Source: Priapulus caudatus (Eukaryota; Priapulida; Priapulimorpha; Priapulimorphida; Priapulidae). From it: a DNA stretch of 64,000 bases. A model generated the notes under the pieces. The model ran no database searches and was not told the origin of the DNA. It saw only the letters and a list, made by a program, of their open reading frames with translations. Below, in pieces: positions 24,501 through 35,020 of the stretch (its first letter is position 1; each line of letters starts with the position of its first letter). The translations under genes and the position numbers were made by a program. The stretch lies in assembly GCF_000485595.1 (NCBI RefSeq), contig NW_014577846.1:9649-73648 (forward strand). The letters run 5' to 3'.

Positions 24501-27500
24501 TATAAATTAACTCTTCGAGTCTCTCATTTCTTCACAGATTCACGTTTCAGTTGCGCTCATGATCGCCGGTAACGTCTATGTGCACACGGCTCTGCTAATG
24601 GTTCGTCTGTGACATGATGATGCAATGCTATCGTGGCACTTCAAAGAACGACAGGAGAAATGTAGGATCCATGGACTATAAATCATTCTTTGATTTTCTT
24701 TCATTTATATTTTTTCCTAGTTTCATCTCACGATCCTAGAAATGTGACTAGTCTGGGCAGACAAGACAGTTATTGCACTTCAGTTTAATTTATCAAAAAA
24801 GTTAGATGTCTTTGCCAATTTGCTTTAATACTGTGCGTGTCCTCTCAGTATAAACAATCTTCAGATTCCTCGTAATTATGCGTTGACTCTTTTTATAATG
24901 GCATACCCGTCGCTCGCTGAGGTGCATTGTGTGTTCAACGATCCTCCTCGCGCTCGCCACAGCCGCTGTGGACCTCGCCTCTCGTTACCGAGCGTTTCTG
25001 CGAGACATATATACAGAACAGCATAATCATCGGTGGTGCGTCCTGGACGCGTTTTAGAGCTGATGGCTCGCCAACAGGGTCGCCGCAAAACGCCGCAGCC
25101 AGCCGTCGCTCGTCTTGCTCACAGCCCTAGCCGCGCTCATCGAGCAGCGGTGACTGCGTGAGGCTGGAGGAGCCGCCATATCTCGGGAGGATGAGGAGGG
25201 ACCGTTCACCGCAATCTCGTCACGTTGCTCGAACTGCCACAGGTACTGCCGGCACTAATCAGCAGGAATTTAGGATGCAGCAGTAATGCGCCCGCAAGTA
25301 GCCGGCGAGAGCTCTACCGTCTGGGGCCGCAGCCAACGCCGGGTGAAATGCGATAGCTGAAGTGTCATTCGGCCATAATCGTAGTTGTTGTCACGACAGT
25401 ATCGCCTCTTCTTTATCGTGACAGGTAGTGGACTTAGAAAATGTTCTGATAAGCGCATGCCATGAACACGTGAATAAATGATGCATAAGGATTGGTTAGT
25501 CAAAGACCTTTAAGAAGTATGGCACTTGTCGCTTACCTGAGACCGCCGATAAAGTGATGACTACTTATAAACATTTGGCCACCAAGCATATTTCTAGATA
25601 ATTTCTGTTTCAAAATTATGGTCTTTGATTCTGCCTTTTTTAAATCTGGTCACCTCTGGTCCCGTCCACGTAGATGACAGCCTGAATGCCACTTTTACTC
25701 TATGCGTCCAAGTGATGGGAGCTCGAGAAGTTGTCAAGCCAGTAACTGTCACAGTCACACAGTAGTAGGACTGCGTTTTTAGCTCAGTCCTGACAGCCGA
25801 GTGGCAGCATGGCAGTATATTTCCGCTGCGTACGCCCGTGTGCCGCTGCTGCTAGCCACGCCGCAGCCGCAGCCGCCGCACGCCTACGCCGCCCGTCCAT
25901 GCGTAGTCGTGCGTTTTAGCACGCCGCGAGCCACGCCGCTGGTAGTATGACGTGAGTCAGCGCCACTATGGCGCTACACAGCGGCGACCGGAAGCAACAC
26001 ACTGGCCACACTTCGAGAGAGGGTTGCAGTATTAACTAATGTCTAGTCGGTGTTCAGCGAAAATACCAGATTTTCACCGCTCATTATCTCAGCGTATGTG
26101 CATCGTAGGGACATGTGGTTTGTTTTATATTAACAAGGTAGGACAGCTGATCAATAATACTGTAAAGAATCGTCAAAATAACACGGGGAAAGTTTATTAA
26201 TTCGACTAATACTGCAACATGGTTTCAGCATTTTACCGTTGTATGCTTTCCTTCTTTATATGCTCTTGACATAATGTATTGCCTACAGATTTATATAATG
26301 TACAGTGATACAATTTGTAAAAAAAGAAAGAATGGGAATGATTAATAAAAATGTTTGAGTCGGCCTCTTTTTGGCGGGTCGGTCGGGTAAGGGCAAACAA
26401 ACAATATTTCATTATGGCCCCATTTGTAGATAGTTGTCCATTCTATCGAGGGGGTGTCTGCTAACACAAGTTTGGGCCTAGTGAGCAACGTGTTTGACTA
26501 TAGCATTCATCATGTGTTTGACCATAGCATTTAACATATGTTTGATTGCAGCATTCACCATGTTTGATTGCAGCATTCTTCATATATTTGATTGCAGCAT
26601 TCACCATGTATTTGATTGCAGCATTCTCCATATATTTGATTGCAGCATTCTTCATATATTTGATTGCAGCATTCACCATGTTTGATTGCAGCATTCTTTA
26701 TGTGTTTGACCATAGCATTTAACCTGTTTGACCATGGCATTTAACTTGTGTGACCGTATTAATTAACGTGTTTGACCGTGAGAGTCAGTGTGTTTGATCG
26801 GCGTGTTTCTGTTCATTGTTGCTCACAGGCGTGTCCGGGAGGCAGACATACTCCTTCCCGAGCAGGGAAGACTGGTTGCGAACGAGATAGGTGCACCGTA
26901 TTACGAGACCAGCGCATACACGATGTTTGGCGTGCACACCCTATTTGAGAACATCGTTCGTGCGGCGTTGTGTAGTCAGCGACGTCACGGATTCCTCATG
27001 TCGCATCTGAAACGAGTGCAGAATCCGTGGATACAGGTATACATGCTCACATTGTAGTATCTGTATGGGATAGCAAACCCTGTAGACCTAGGAATCTTGA
27101 TTTTATCGACTGCAAAATTCACCTTGCTTTGACGGAATGCCATGTGAATCAATTGAGATGCCCGTGAGAATCAAGGTTCAAAGGATAAGTTACAGTTGTA
27201 ATGTACAACATGATTGTCATGTGTAAAGCATTTTCTCTAGAATTTCCCATCTCTTGTGTAAAGAGTTATGTATAATTTTATATCTTGTAACCGTAATTCA
27301 AATATAATAATGTCATTAACCTGAACTAGAACTTTTTCATGAAATTATCACAAGTAATGTGCTTAACTAATGTAGTTGTGCTAATTTATTTCCAGGTGCC
27401 GTTCTGTCCTCCCAAGCCTGAAGCTAAGACTGTCGTGATCCCCAAGGATTCGTTGCTCACCGACGATCTACGCATGCTCTATGAACACAAGCCTTACTGT

Positions 27501-30500
27501 GACGTTCTGTTCCTCGCACAGGGAACGCCCATCCCCGCTCACCGCTTTCTCCTCGCCGCCTCGTGCCAGACCTTCTACGATCTGTTCACGATCGATCTAT
27601 CCGACGTTCTTCCCGAGGCGTTTGTGCAGACGTGCGCGCGTCCGTCCCCCATCGTCTGTCACAAGTTCAACTCGGACAAGGAGCAGCTGATAGAGAGTGA
27701 CAGCAGTTCACAGACGGAGTCTGACGCATCGTCTACGCAGGGATTCAGCGCGCTCGCTGTACGGAAGATAGTCAATCATCCTGCTTTCGAGGAGATTGAG
27801 GTGAAGAAATTATGACCGTCGTGACCATGGGTTTCGGTTATCTGAATACTATTCTCTGAGAACAGCTTAAGTTGATCAATATTTTGCGCCAACTAATCAA
27901 CGCAGCTTGTTGATATAATAAATTAACCGTGCCATTCTGTTAGATGTCTATTTTCAAATTACCATTCGCTTCATTCTTTGATGATTTTACCTGATAAACG
28001 GGTGTCACGAAATAGGTCCTGTGTGTAAAACCAATTGGAACATGAACTATATTTGCTGAGATGTTTATTTTCGCTGAAATCCAGGTGCGATACAGCGTCG
28101 ACGTTCCCATAGCAAATCTCCATCTAGTCATAACGTTGAACGACGTTCTCAGCGCGGAAATATTCAGCATGTGTCTGGCATACCTTTACCTCGGTGACGT
28201 GCGGAAACCTGCAAGCGCTCACACGATGTCTCGGCTCGAGAAGGCCGCGTACCTGCTGAACATAACTGAACTGTCGTCTTCCATTGAGAACATGCACAAC
28301 CGAGAAGAGTTCCTCAATCTATCCATAAAGACTCGCTTCCTGGAAAAACAAAAGGAACAGTTGCGGCAGCTCTGTCTGGTTGAGAACCACTTCTCTGGTA
28401 CGGGTGGTTCTCGGCATTAAACTCTAATGCATGAACTTTAACTCAGAATAGTATCAATTAATAAATATCACATGTAACTTGCATTAAATGCACGATCCAC
28501 TATTCTGTAACTGGCTTTAGGGCGTATGTGTTAATATTATATTTTTTTAAATGTTAGCTGTTTGAGTGCATATTGCAGATATATTGATATATATTTTGTA
28601 CTTCAGCAGTTCAAAATATAATTAATTTATTAATCAAGTAATTCAAGTATGATTTGCAAAGTTTGCAGATGTATATACTATGATGGGCACCAATTATATA
28701 AATTAACATTTGGTTTGTGCTTCACAGATATCACGTTTCAGTTGGATGATGGTACTTGTTGTGCACACAGGGCTCTGCTCATGGTTCGTTGTGACATGAT
28801 GGATGCAATGCTAGGTGGCACTTTCAAAGAACGACAGGAGAAATTGGTAGGCATCCATGGACTATAAATCATTCTTTTGATTTCATTTTCATTATATTTT
28901 TCCTAGTTTCATCCTCACGTCCTAAAATTGACTAGTCTGGGCAGACAAGACAGTTTTTGCATTCAGTTTTAATTTATCAAAAGTAGATGGTCTTTGCAAT
29001 TTTTGCTGTTAATACTGTTGCTGTCATGTTGTATAAACAATTTCAGATTTTGATAATTATGCTTGAATCTTTTTATTGTCACGTGTCTGTGCGCATGTGT
29101 GTTCAAGATCCCTCTGCCTGGTGTGGACCTCGCTTGCTTCCGAGCGTTTCTGGAGTACATATATACAGACAGCATATCATCGGTGGGCGTCCTGGAGCCG
29201 GTAGAGCTGATGGCCCTCGCCAACAGGTTGTGTCTGCCTCACCTGCTCGCTCTCATCGAGCAGGCGGTGACGCGTGAGCTGGGAGCCGCCATATTGGGAG
29301 ATGAGAGGGACGTCACCGAGGATCTCGTCACGTTGCTCGAACCTGCACAGGTATGCCGGCACTAGCAGCAGAATTAGGTGCAGAGTAAGGTGCGCGAAAT
29401 AGGCGAGAGTCTACGTCGCGGACGCGCGGGTAAATGCGTAAGTGAAGTTATTTGCCATAATCGTGTTGTCACGACACGTATCGCCTCTGCTTTATCGTGA
29501 CAGGTTGGGAACTTAGAAAATGTTCTGATTAAGCGATGAACACGTGATAATGTGCATAAGGATTGGTTATCAAAGACCTTTAAGGTATGCACTTGTTTAC
29601 CTGAGACCCGATAAAGTGATGACTACTTATAACATGGCCACCAAGCATTTTCTAAGAAATTTCTGTTTCAAATTATGGTCTATTGATTCTTGCCTTTTAA
29701 TCTTGGTCACCTCTGGTCCCGTCCCGTAGCATGACAGCCGTGAATGCCATTTTACTCTATGGTCCAATGATGGAGTGAAAGTTGTCAGTACTGTCACAGT
29801 CACACAGTAAGTAGATCATGCGTTTTTAGCTCATCTGACGATGGCAGATGCAGCTTGTACAATCGCATGATTGTTCGTGCGTGTGTGCATCTGTCCGTCC
29901 ATGCGTTCGTGCGTGCGTCCGTCAACAGTTGGGTACAAATCTAAACGGCTCGACGTACGGATTTGAAAGTCGGGACGTGGGGTGGGGGGGGGGGGGGTAA
30001 TCCGAAAAACTCCGAGTTGGATGTCGAAGCTGGGGGTCAAGGTCAAGAGGTGTAAAAGAAGGGGGAACATTCCCTCTTTAACTTAAGGTATAGGGAGGAA
30101 TGCAGAATTGCGGCACAAATCTAAATGGCTCGACCTAGGCTCGTGATAGTCGGTGTATGCATCATGGGTAGAAAAGCCATCACTGTGCCTAGATGGAGGC
30201 CAAAGGTCAATGGGGCACAGGGTTTACTAGAATCCCACCACTCCACCACAGAGTCACCGCAGTAGACGTTAGATGAGCGCTGTCGCTCCGCGGCACTTGT
30301 TATGGCTTTATTGAAAGGACCATGAAATGTACTTTCCGCTGACATGCGAAGAGTAAGTGTCGGGTAACCTTTTGACAATTCAAGAGGAGGGTTAAACATT
30401 GATTTGTTGACTGTTAACAAAGGACTGAACTGCTTTTGCTATTATTAGAGCCCATACCTGTGTGAATGTGAGGCTACAGTTGCACAATTGAATTCGAAAG

Positions 30501-31461
30501 GCAAATGTTTGTTTAACAAGGTTTACGCTCCTTAAATCATATTATGTTCTAAAGAAGTCTGTTTATAGCACCCTGAAGGCTGAATCAGTGAATGCTCGTG
30601 TGGGTAGGCAAAAACACGGGGCAGCCCATTGCTGGCACGCTTCTAATCATAATTGTTGCCTGCCAACCTGCAATGCACATGTGTCTGCAATGCATAGAGA
30701 TTAGGTGGGTTCGAAAGTGTAGCTGATATATTTGTTCGAATTGGCTACGAAAGTCAAACAAGAATAAAGAAGACTTATGTATAAGACGTCTTGCTATGCA
30801 CAAATGAATTTATCAGCAGAACACCAGACACCAGATGAGCCCTGTCGCACTGCGGCACTTGTTAATTAATATAATGCTTGTTGTTGCTTCAATTTAGCTG
30901 CACAATGCCAAGCAGCTGGCAAGATGGTGTCTCGTTCAACTCTCTATCAAGTACAACGAACTGACAAGGTACAACAAGAAGGCATTACATAGTCTACGGC
31001 CAGGAAATCTCGCATATCTCAACCTCAATCGGTGGCCACCTGTCTGGTATGCTTATTCTGCTTCTTGAAATAAAATTATTGTGCAGATAATAACCATACA
31101 TGCGCACACGTTTGTAGGCATGAAACACACATACACACGCATGTGTGCATGCACACTTGCTGTTTTCTTGCGCGTGTCTCAAATGAGGTTTTCTGAAGAG
31201 ATGTTATGTGGCTATGAAGGCTGTTTTTCTACATGTATCTGAGTAATGGTTGCTAGGTTCAAAGGCTGTTTTCTTGCATGGATTTCAATGAGGTTTGCTT
31301 GGTACAGGAAGAGCATTTTATCTTGTAGGTATCTCAATGAGGTAGAGCACTATCAGAAATGCATGCGGGACAATGCAGCACTGAAGCTTAAGCTCTCCAA
31401 GCATCGCTCTGGCAGTGGCTGCCTGTGCTTCCATAAAGGCAAGTACCGCAGACGAAACTAA
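15482..31461 (+). CDS. RHOBTB: RhoBTB family atypical Rho GTPase with BTB domains, 11 coding exons
   Basis: RhoBTB proteins are multidomain atypical Rho GTPases that act as adaptors for Cullin-3 ubiquitin ligases through their BTB domains. Coding exons: 15482-15545, 16648-16763, 17298-17401, 17984-18187, 26829-27036, 27396-27800, 28085-28397, 28728-28846, 29108-29350, 30898-31046, 31329-31461. All junctions are GT..AG and the phases join without conflict, giving 685 codons, near the usual family length of about 700. Visible motifs: P-loop [11 protein letters not shown], switch region HVPTVWAID, the family-typical [16 protein letters not shown] in place of DTAGQ, a split first BTB, a second BTB starting [18 protein letters not shown], and the C-terminal [15 protein letters not shown] block. 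There is no CAAX box; the protein ends in a basic KYRRRN tail. The start is chosen at MDYEE because an acceptor (cttgcag) lies 20 bases upstream. Exon 4 as printed is broken by compensating indels. Introns 1 and 4 carry minisatellites at their donors. Confidence 0.93.
15546..15800 (+). repeat. minisatellite built on the exon 1 / intron 1 boundary of RhoBTB
   Basis: About four units of ~62 bp follow exon 1. Each contains gtcgtgggagatactgctgt (or one base different), which are the P-loop codons of exon 1, then gggtaggtatttgggggg and a few tcaggg/ttaggg hexamers. The exon end itself is the first unit, so the donor-like ggtaggt is repeated with it. Confidence 0.9.
16648..16763 (+). CDS. RHOBTB: RhoBTB coding exon 2 (G1 end, switch I)
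   Basis: Acceptor gtgcag, donor gtatgg. It completes the P-loop with [20 protein letters not shown] and continues to [16 protein letters not shown], the effector/switch I segment typical of RhoBTB. Enters in phase 1 and leaves in phase 0. Confidence 0.93.
16786..17175 (+). mobile_element. TIR/MITE-like element in RhoBTB intron 2
   Basis: It begins attacctccgccaaggaggt and ends ..tggcggaggtttgctatctc, so the ends are inverted (acctccgcc/ggcggaggt). The body (ttttcgcccgtg, a tttg run, tgacggattttgatgacat, ggatccagatctggatcc) is of a kind seen widely in invertebrate repeats as far as I recall. Short acctccgcc/ggcggaggt pieces also flank 2707-2843. Confidence 0.65.
17218..17274 (+). pseudogene. 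decayed partial duplicate of RhoBTB exon 3 in intron 2
   Basis: gtatttcttgttcagttaga and gactgggatagatttagtga match gtatttcttgttcactcaga and ctttgggatacatttggtga of exon 3, 100 bases downstream, with several substitutions and stops. No good splice sites flank it. Confidence 0.7.
17298..17401 (+). CDS. RHOBTB: RhoBTB coding exon 3 (G3/switch II)
   Basis: Acceptor gttttag, donor gtaagc. Encodes [19 protein letters not shown] then [15 protein letters not shown], the diverged G3 box of this family. It leaves in phase 2. A decayed copy of this exon lies just upstream at about 17218-17274. Confidence 0.93.
17984..18187 (+). CDS. RHOBTB: RhoBTB coding exon 4 (G4 region), indel-damaged as assembled
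   Basis: Acceptor ttgcag, donor gtaagc. The first base completes an Asn codon with exon 3, giving NSDV, and segments [39 protein letters not shown] can be read only by moving between frames. The total length is a multiple of three although several single-base gains and losses are present, which fits uncorrected sequencing errors better than a real pseudogene because exons 1-3 and 5-11 are intact. A second, differently damaged copy is at 19540-19737. Confidence 0.8.
18188..18425 (+). repeat. minisatellite at the exon 4 donor of RhoBTB, short version
   Basis: Three units of ~80 bp with core cttggatggatgggctgaca, gacaaagctggga and ccactaatcaggtagcatat. The unit's taatcag|gtagcat repeats the end of exon 4 and its donor. 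Confidence 0.88.
19109..19133. other. assembly gap (25 N)
   Basis: Run of 25 N inside RhoBTB intron 4, placed in the left part of a TIR element. The sequence on the two sides is not contiguous: 18188-18960 and 19738-20990 are two versions of the same intron start. Confidence 1.
19540..25242 (+). pseudogene. second, indel-riddled copy of RhoBTB exons 4-9 (probably an assembly duplicate)
   Basis: Recognisable copies of exon 4 (19540-19737), exon 5 (22457-22669), exon 6 (23062-~23480), exon 7 (~23778-24150), exon 8 (~24538-24662) and exon 9 (~24941-25242), together with their introns, appear in order. Every exon carries many one-base gains and losses against the intact copies at 26829-29350, and introns differ in the same way. 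Indels fall equally in coding and noncoding parts, as expected of uncorrected single-molecule reads rather than selection or neutral decay. The segment follows a 25-N gap, and its outer borders are both inside the same intron-4 TIR element. An alternative is a genuine partial tandem duplication. Confidence 0.75.
19738..20470 (+). repeat. minisatellite at the exon 4 donor of RhoBTB, long version
   Basis: About nine units of the same ~80-bp repeat as at 18188-18425, many with single-base indels, following the second copy of exon 4. Confidence 0.88.
26485..26775 (+). repeat. minisatellite before RhoBTB exon 5
   Basis: Degenerate ~25-30-bp units with core tttgattgcagcattcacca / tttgaccatagcatttaac. 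A shorter, noisier version lies at 22185-22400 before the second exon 5. Each ttgcag resembles a 3' splice site. Confidence 0.85.
26829..27036 (+). CDS. RHOBTB: RhoBTB coding exon 5 (end of GTPase domain)
   Basis: Acceptor gctcacag, donor gtatac. It encodes [20 protein letters not shown], then [20 protein letters not shown] and the end [11 protein letters not shown]. This is the family's G5 region, with YYETS at the place of the usual SAK box. The first base completes AGG from exon 4. It is intact, unlike the copy at 22457-22669. Confidence 0.93.
27396..27800 (+). CDS. RHOBTB: RhoBTB coding exon 6 (proline linker and first half of BTB1)
   Basis: It begins [18 protein letters not shown], the proline-rich linker after the GTPase domain, then [20 protein letters not shown] and [20 protein letters not shown], the start of BTB domain 1. 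A Ser/Thr/Glu-rich insert ([16 protein letters not shown]) follows, as expected for the split BTB1 of this family. I end the exon at the gag|gtgaag donor because the frame otherwise stops at 27813 and because the next exon continues the domain in phase 0. Confidence 0.9.
28085..28397 (+). CDS. RHOBTB: RhoBTB coding exon 7 (second half of BTB1)
   Basis: Acceptor aatccag, donor gtacgg. It encodes [39 protein letters not shown] and the helical [19 protein letters not shown], the second half of the split BTB1 plus the linker leading to BTB2. Leaves in phase 1. Confidence 0.92.
28728..28846 (+). CDS. RHOBTB: RhoBTB coding exon 8 (start of BTB2)
   Basis: Acceptor cttcacag, donor gtaggc. It encodes [20 protein letters not shown] then [20 protein letters not shown], the classic BTB opening with the conserved Asp and AH. 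This is the domain the family uses for Cullin-3 binding. Confidence 0.93.
29108..29350 (+). CDS. RHOBTB: RhoBTB coding exon 9 (end of BTB2)
   Basis: Acceptor ttcaag, donor gtatgc. It encodes [20 protein letters not shown], then [20 protein letters not shown], the BTB helices ending in LCLPHL as in other RhoBTB proteins. Confidence 0.92.
29823..30560 (+). repeat. ~750-bp interspersed repeat, copy b (in RhoBTB intron 9)
   Basis: Same start (tttttagctcatctgacgat) and end (gctccttaaatcatat) as 5481-6235. Here about 100 bases of the middle are replaced by the truncated 120-bp repeat at 30219-30302. Confidence 0.85.
30219..30302 (+). repeat. interspersed ~120-bp repeat, 5'-truncated copy c
   Basis: Begins at gggtttactagaatcccacc and runs to cggcacttgtt. 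It sits inside the copy of the 750-bp repeat at 29823-30560. A still shorter remnant ending tgcggcacttgtta is at 30828-30865. Confidence 0.85.
30898..31046 (+). CDS. RHOBTB: RhoBTB coding exon 10 (C-terminal domain)
   Basis: Acceptor aatttag, donor gtatgc. Encodes [20 protein letters not shown] and ends NLNRWPPVW, matching the conserved C-terminal RhoBTB domain with its RWPPVW signature. Leaves in phase 2. Confidence 0.93.
31329..31461 (+). CDS. RHOBTB: RhoBTB terminal coding exon 11
   Basis: Acceptor cttgtag. It encodes [20 protein letters not shown] and ends [14 protein letters not shown] followed by TAA. The GCLCF cysteines beside a basic tail could serve membrane association, but this is inference. 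I saw no canonical AATAAA within the next ~250 bases. Confidence 0.92.
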
Positions 31462-32093
31462 CTTGCTCACTGACTTCGACAATTGAGAGATATTTGTCGG
31501 AGCTATTTAGCTTCCATAACAGTTCAAGTGTATGTATTCAGATGCTACATTATATTGATGACATTAACATATGACACAACGGAGCTTTTCCATCTTGTAA
31601 AATTATTGGACAGCTAGAAATTGAATAGCTGTGTATATAGAAGATCAGAACTTTTGGTATAACATTGCTTATGATTAGTCAAAACTGATCAAATGAAGGT
31701 TTTCTGGTCAGATAATGCATAAATCATATTTAATTGGGTTGTTGTCTCCAGTAAATAGCTTGTGACATTGTTTTTCTGTGTGTAACACGTACCAGACTGT
31801 ATAGCAAGGAAACATTAGGTGGAAATTAATTGGATATAGGAACTGCTAATAGCTTGTGTGTTTTAGAAGTATGAATAACTCGTCTGTCCACGCCGGGTAG
31901 TTTACAAAGCATCAACCTATGCATTATTCATAAATCATGGCACTTACTAACAACAATACATCTGAGAAGAGCATTGGTATATTCTTAATACCCTGTTGGT
32001 ACGAGACTGTGTTCTTTGCATAATTTATTGAACACTGGTTGTCACTATAATATTTGCTCACAAATGCACAGTGTGCATTGAGGTGCGTAATGG

Positions 32094-32136
32094 CAAAGAG
32101 CTTATAATGATAATAAAGATCATTATAAGCTCTTTG
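32094..32136. mobile_element. micro-foldback element, copy 4
   Basis: 43 bp, starts CAAAGAGCTTATAATGAT and ends ATCATTATAAGCTCTTTG. Flanked by exact 7-bp repeats GTAATGG at 32087-32093 and 32137-32143. Confidence 0.9.
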
Positions 32137-32860
32137 GTAATGGTTGCGATATTTATACAATTTACACCCTTCTTCACATTATACCTACGCATTTAAAAGA
32201 GGTTATACAAAAGAAGTTCTGCGACTGTGTTTGTGTCGGCATGTTCTCATTATTATGCAGCTTTGCCATAGCATAGGATTCGTATCAGCAGGGTATATGT
32301 ATAGTAATGCTCCCGATGGATCTATGGTTAAAATTGATGTAGATACATGCTAATATTATCGCCGTTATAGTTTCAAGTATTTAATGTTACAGGAGGACAA
32401 TGAAATGTAGTATGTAAGGGTTAAATAATGATGTATCATGGCATTGCTGTGTTACATGATCCAGTAGTACTGTACGGCCATTATCTAATTTACCTAGATT
32501 CATCTGGCATGATTGAGAGGTAGATCTAGCCAGTCAGCATTGTGATAGGAGCATTCTAAAATACAATGCTCAAAAACAAAGTGCTGCAAAGTAATTTGGT
32601 GCAGATATATGAAAAACATTAGTTTAGCTTGACCACCCTAGCAACAATACTGAAGGAGGGGGATTAGTTATCTCACGCACTCACATATATAGGTCCATTG
32701 TTAAAAAGCTAGTTCATTAACCTTTGGAGCTGTTGTTATAGAAGTACAGTTTTTCTTTTAGAATTGTGGTAAACATCAACGTCCTGTCATGCTTAATTAT
32801 TAGCTGCAGAGATGTTTCGTTTATATTCGCATATATATATATATTTATATAGAATTATAT

Positions 32861-33399
32861 AGCTGCGTTCACAAGAGACTACGTATTTATGAAATTCGTT
32901 ATTTGCGAGATACCGAATCTGAGACAAATACTTACTCCACCCGAGCATTCACACGCTGTTTCGCGGCTTCTGAAATGCCGTATTTGCGAGCTGCGATCTA
33001 CTTTACTACAATGGAAAAAAAAAACAATGCGTCCAAGCGAAAAATCAAGGAAACAATGCGAAATAAACAATCAGTGCACAGCAACTGCCGATAAAATACG
33101 TAGACTGGTCCGCGCCTGGCAGTTCCATTCGCGTTACACGTTACGCAAGTGGAACTGTCGAGCGCGGACCAGTCTATAAATTACGCGGCTTCAGAAATTC
33201 GGTATTTAGCATTCACACGAGAGAAATACGCGGTCCAAGAGATTCGGAATATCTCAAGCACGAGAAGTAATTTGGCATCTGGGAAGCCGCGTATTTCAAC
33301 GAATACCGAATCTATTTAGATTCCGCATTTGTTGGACCGCGCATTTTTGCCTCGTGTGAACGCTAAATACCGAATTTGTTGCTCCGTGTGAACGCGGCT
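32861..33399. mobile_element. ~540-bp foldback MITE with nested hairpin
   Basis: Left end agctgcgttcaca, right end tgtgaacgcggctt. The interior repeats ataccgaatc, gcggtccaa and cacacg blocks in inverted order. At its centre 33104-33173 forms a near-perfect hairpin (actggtccgcgcctggcagt against its complement). Flanked by ta repeats, so the target duplication cannot be read. Confidence 0.8.
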
Positions 33400-33434
<35 letters not shown>

Positions 33435-35020
33435 CATATATGTATATATATACCTGATTGGTACATTATGGAAATCTACTCAATACTTAAAGATTGAACT
33501 TATTGAAATTAGTTTCCTTGTGCTGTAATTGCAATGAAAAACGAATAAGTGCAAATATTGACGCAGTAACTAGTTGTTTATCTAAAATGTTTGTGACATG
33601 CAGGGACCAGACTATGAACGTTTCATAGTATCAGGTTTTGAAAGGGTTTTTATAGTCAGATTTTGAAGTCAGGTAATTTTGCTGGTTTCCTTTTTAAAAT
33701 TTGTCTTCAAATCAGTGGGATTCTGAATTGATGTATGTAGCTATAAAGTGGACAACTGCTAATGTCTGGCAGACGTGATATGTAAGATTAGATTTTTTAT
33801 ATACGGACAACTCGTGTAGAAGTTGAAGTCGAGATATTTCAGTGCGTATTTGTCTAAAAATCTAATGCAGCATTTGACGAGTGGTGTTACGTGCAGTATG
33901 TATGTGCAATATGCTATCATTTGTGAGTAGGTTGCGTTGTGATGTCTCGTAGGCGTATAGCTTTGTGGTTTGTACTCGCAAAGAATCATGTCACCAGCTT
34001 AGATGGTTTAATGCAGGTGCTTATAACACAACCGCTACGAGGTGGTAGTTTGGCTAGAAGTAGCCAGTCAATAAATTGTCATAGAACCCAAGATTGTACG
34101 TAAAGTATCTCGCTGGTTTGACACGAGATATCACAGCAATTTACTATGTAATCGACAGTTTTTGTTAGGTACATGTGTAGAACTAGTGCTTCACGGACTC
34201 TGTGTGTGTTGATGATGCTGTTTGTCTGCTAAACAGATGCTCCACCTATCCGGGGAGTGGTTCAGGATTGGTCCTGTGGTATCTTAGAACATACGTGGCA
34301 AATCCCCCTTTAGCTTGGGAGCTCTCGCTTGCCATTAGGCCTACATTATAGGTCCTAATACTATATTCGAGTGAGGAATTAGGCAGAAATCCATCAGGAG
34401 ATGGACGAGTTAGTGTCGGGATACACACCATTCAATTAGCAAACCTCGATTTAACACGTGACCACATGGTTGGAATAGCTGTTCTCTGACATTAACAGCA
34501 ATGTGAGGTTTTAAACAGTTAAAGCTAGGATGTCCACGCACGAGATTTTTACCATCTTTGACGAGAGTGAACTTTGTCAGATATCTTAGTGTAGGATAGA
34601 GAGATAGGTCATATTATGGTGTTAGCTCTACCGTACAGTCCCAAGCAATGGTCACATGGTCTGTCAGGGTTGCACGGGAGAGCTAGCTTAGGGGTAAATC
34701 TTTTAAAACAGAGCAACGTTTTTACGTAGCTCTTGCCACCCTTAATATTTTATTGTAACAAACCAACTTTTGCAAGACAGCAGTTTTGTTGCTGGCATCT
34801 TCGAAAGAAAAAAACGAAAATTGAGAAAACAATTTCATATGAAGTAGTCGAGGAGGTAATTTGTATTGGTGCATTGATTCACTTTTGGAGGGATCACAAA
34901 TTAGGACATTTTGTGGAGCACACATATTTACTTGTGCGTATAGTGGGGAGCTAGATAAAGCAGTGTTCTTATTTGCATGCTAGAAATGTCAGTTAGCTGA
35001 TAATTGAGTATATCCAACCC

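Larger units (their letters stand above)
18744..26285. mobile_element. intron-4 TIR element, present twice and split by the assembly
   Basis: Left arms at about 18744-18960 and 20770-20990, right arms (reverse complement) at about 21795-21960 and 26060-26285. Outer end of the arm reads acattatgtcaagagcatat on the right side. Only the copy at 20770-21960 is complete; its interior (~21000-21780) shows no convincing transposase. The other copy has its left arm before the N gap and its right arm after the duplicated RhoBTB block. Confidence 0.7.
31462..34989. other. intergenic between convergent genes
   Basis: RhoBTB 3' flank. Apart from foldback copy 4 and the 540-bp MITE I see no gene. Confidence 0.55.

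Noticed and set aside
19540-25242. A true second RhoBTB gene
   Set aside because: Exons are broken by indels spread evenly over coding and intron sequence, the copy starts at exon 4, and it is bordered by halves of one element and an N gap.
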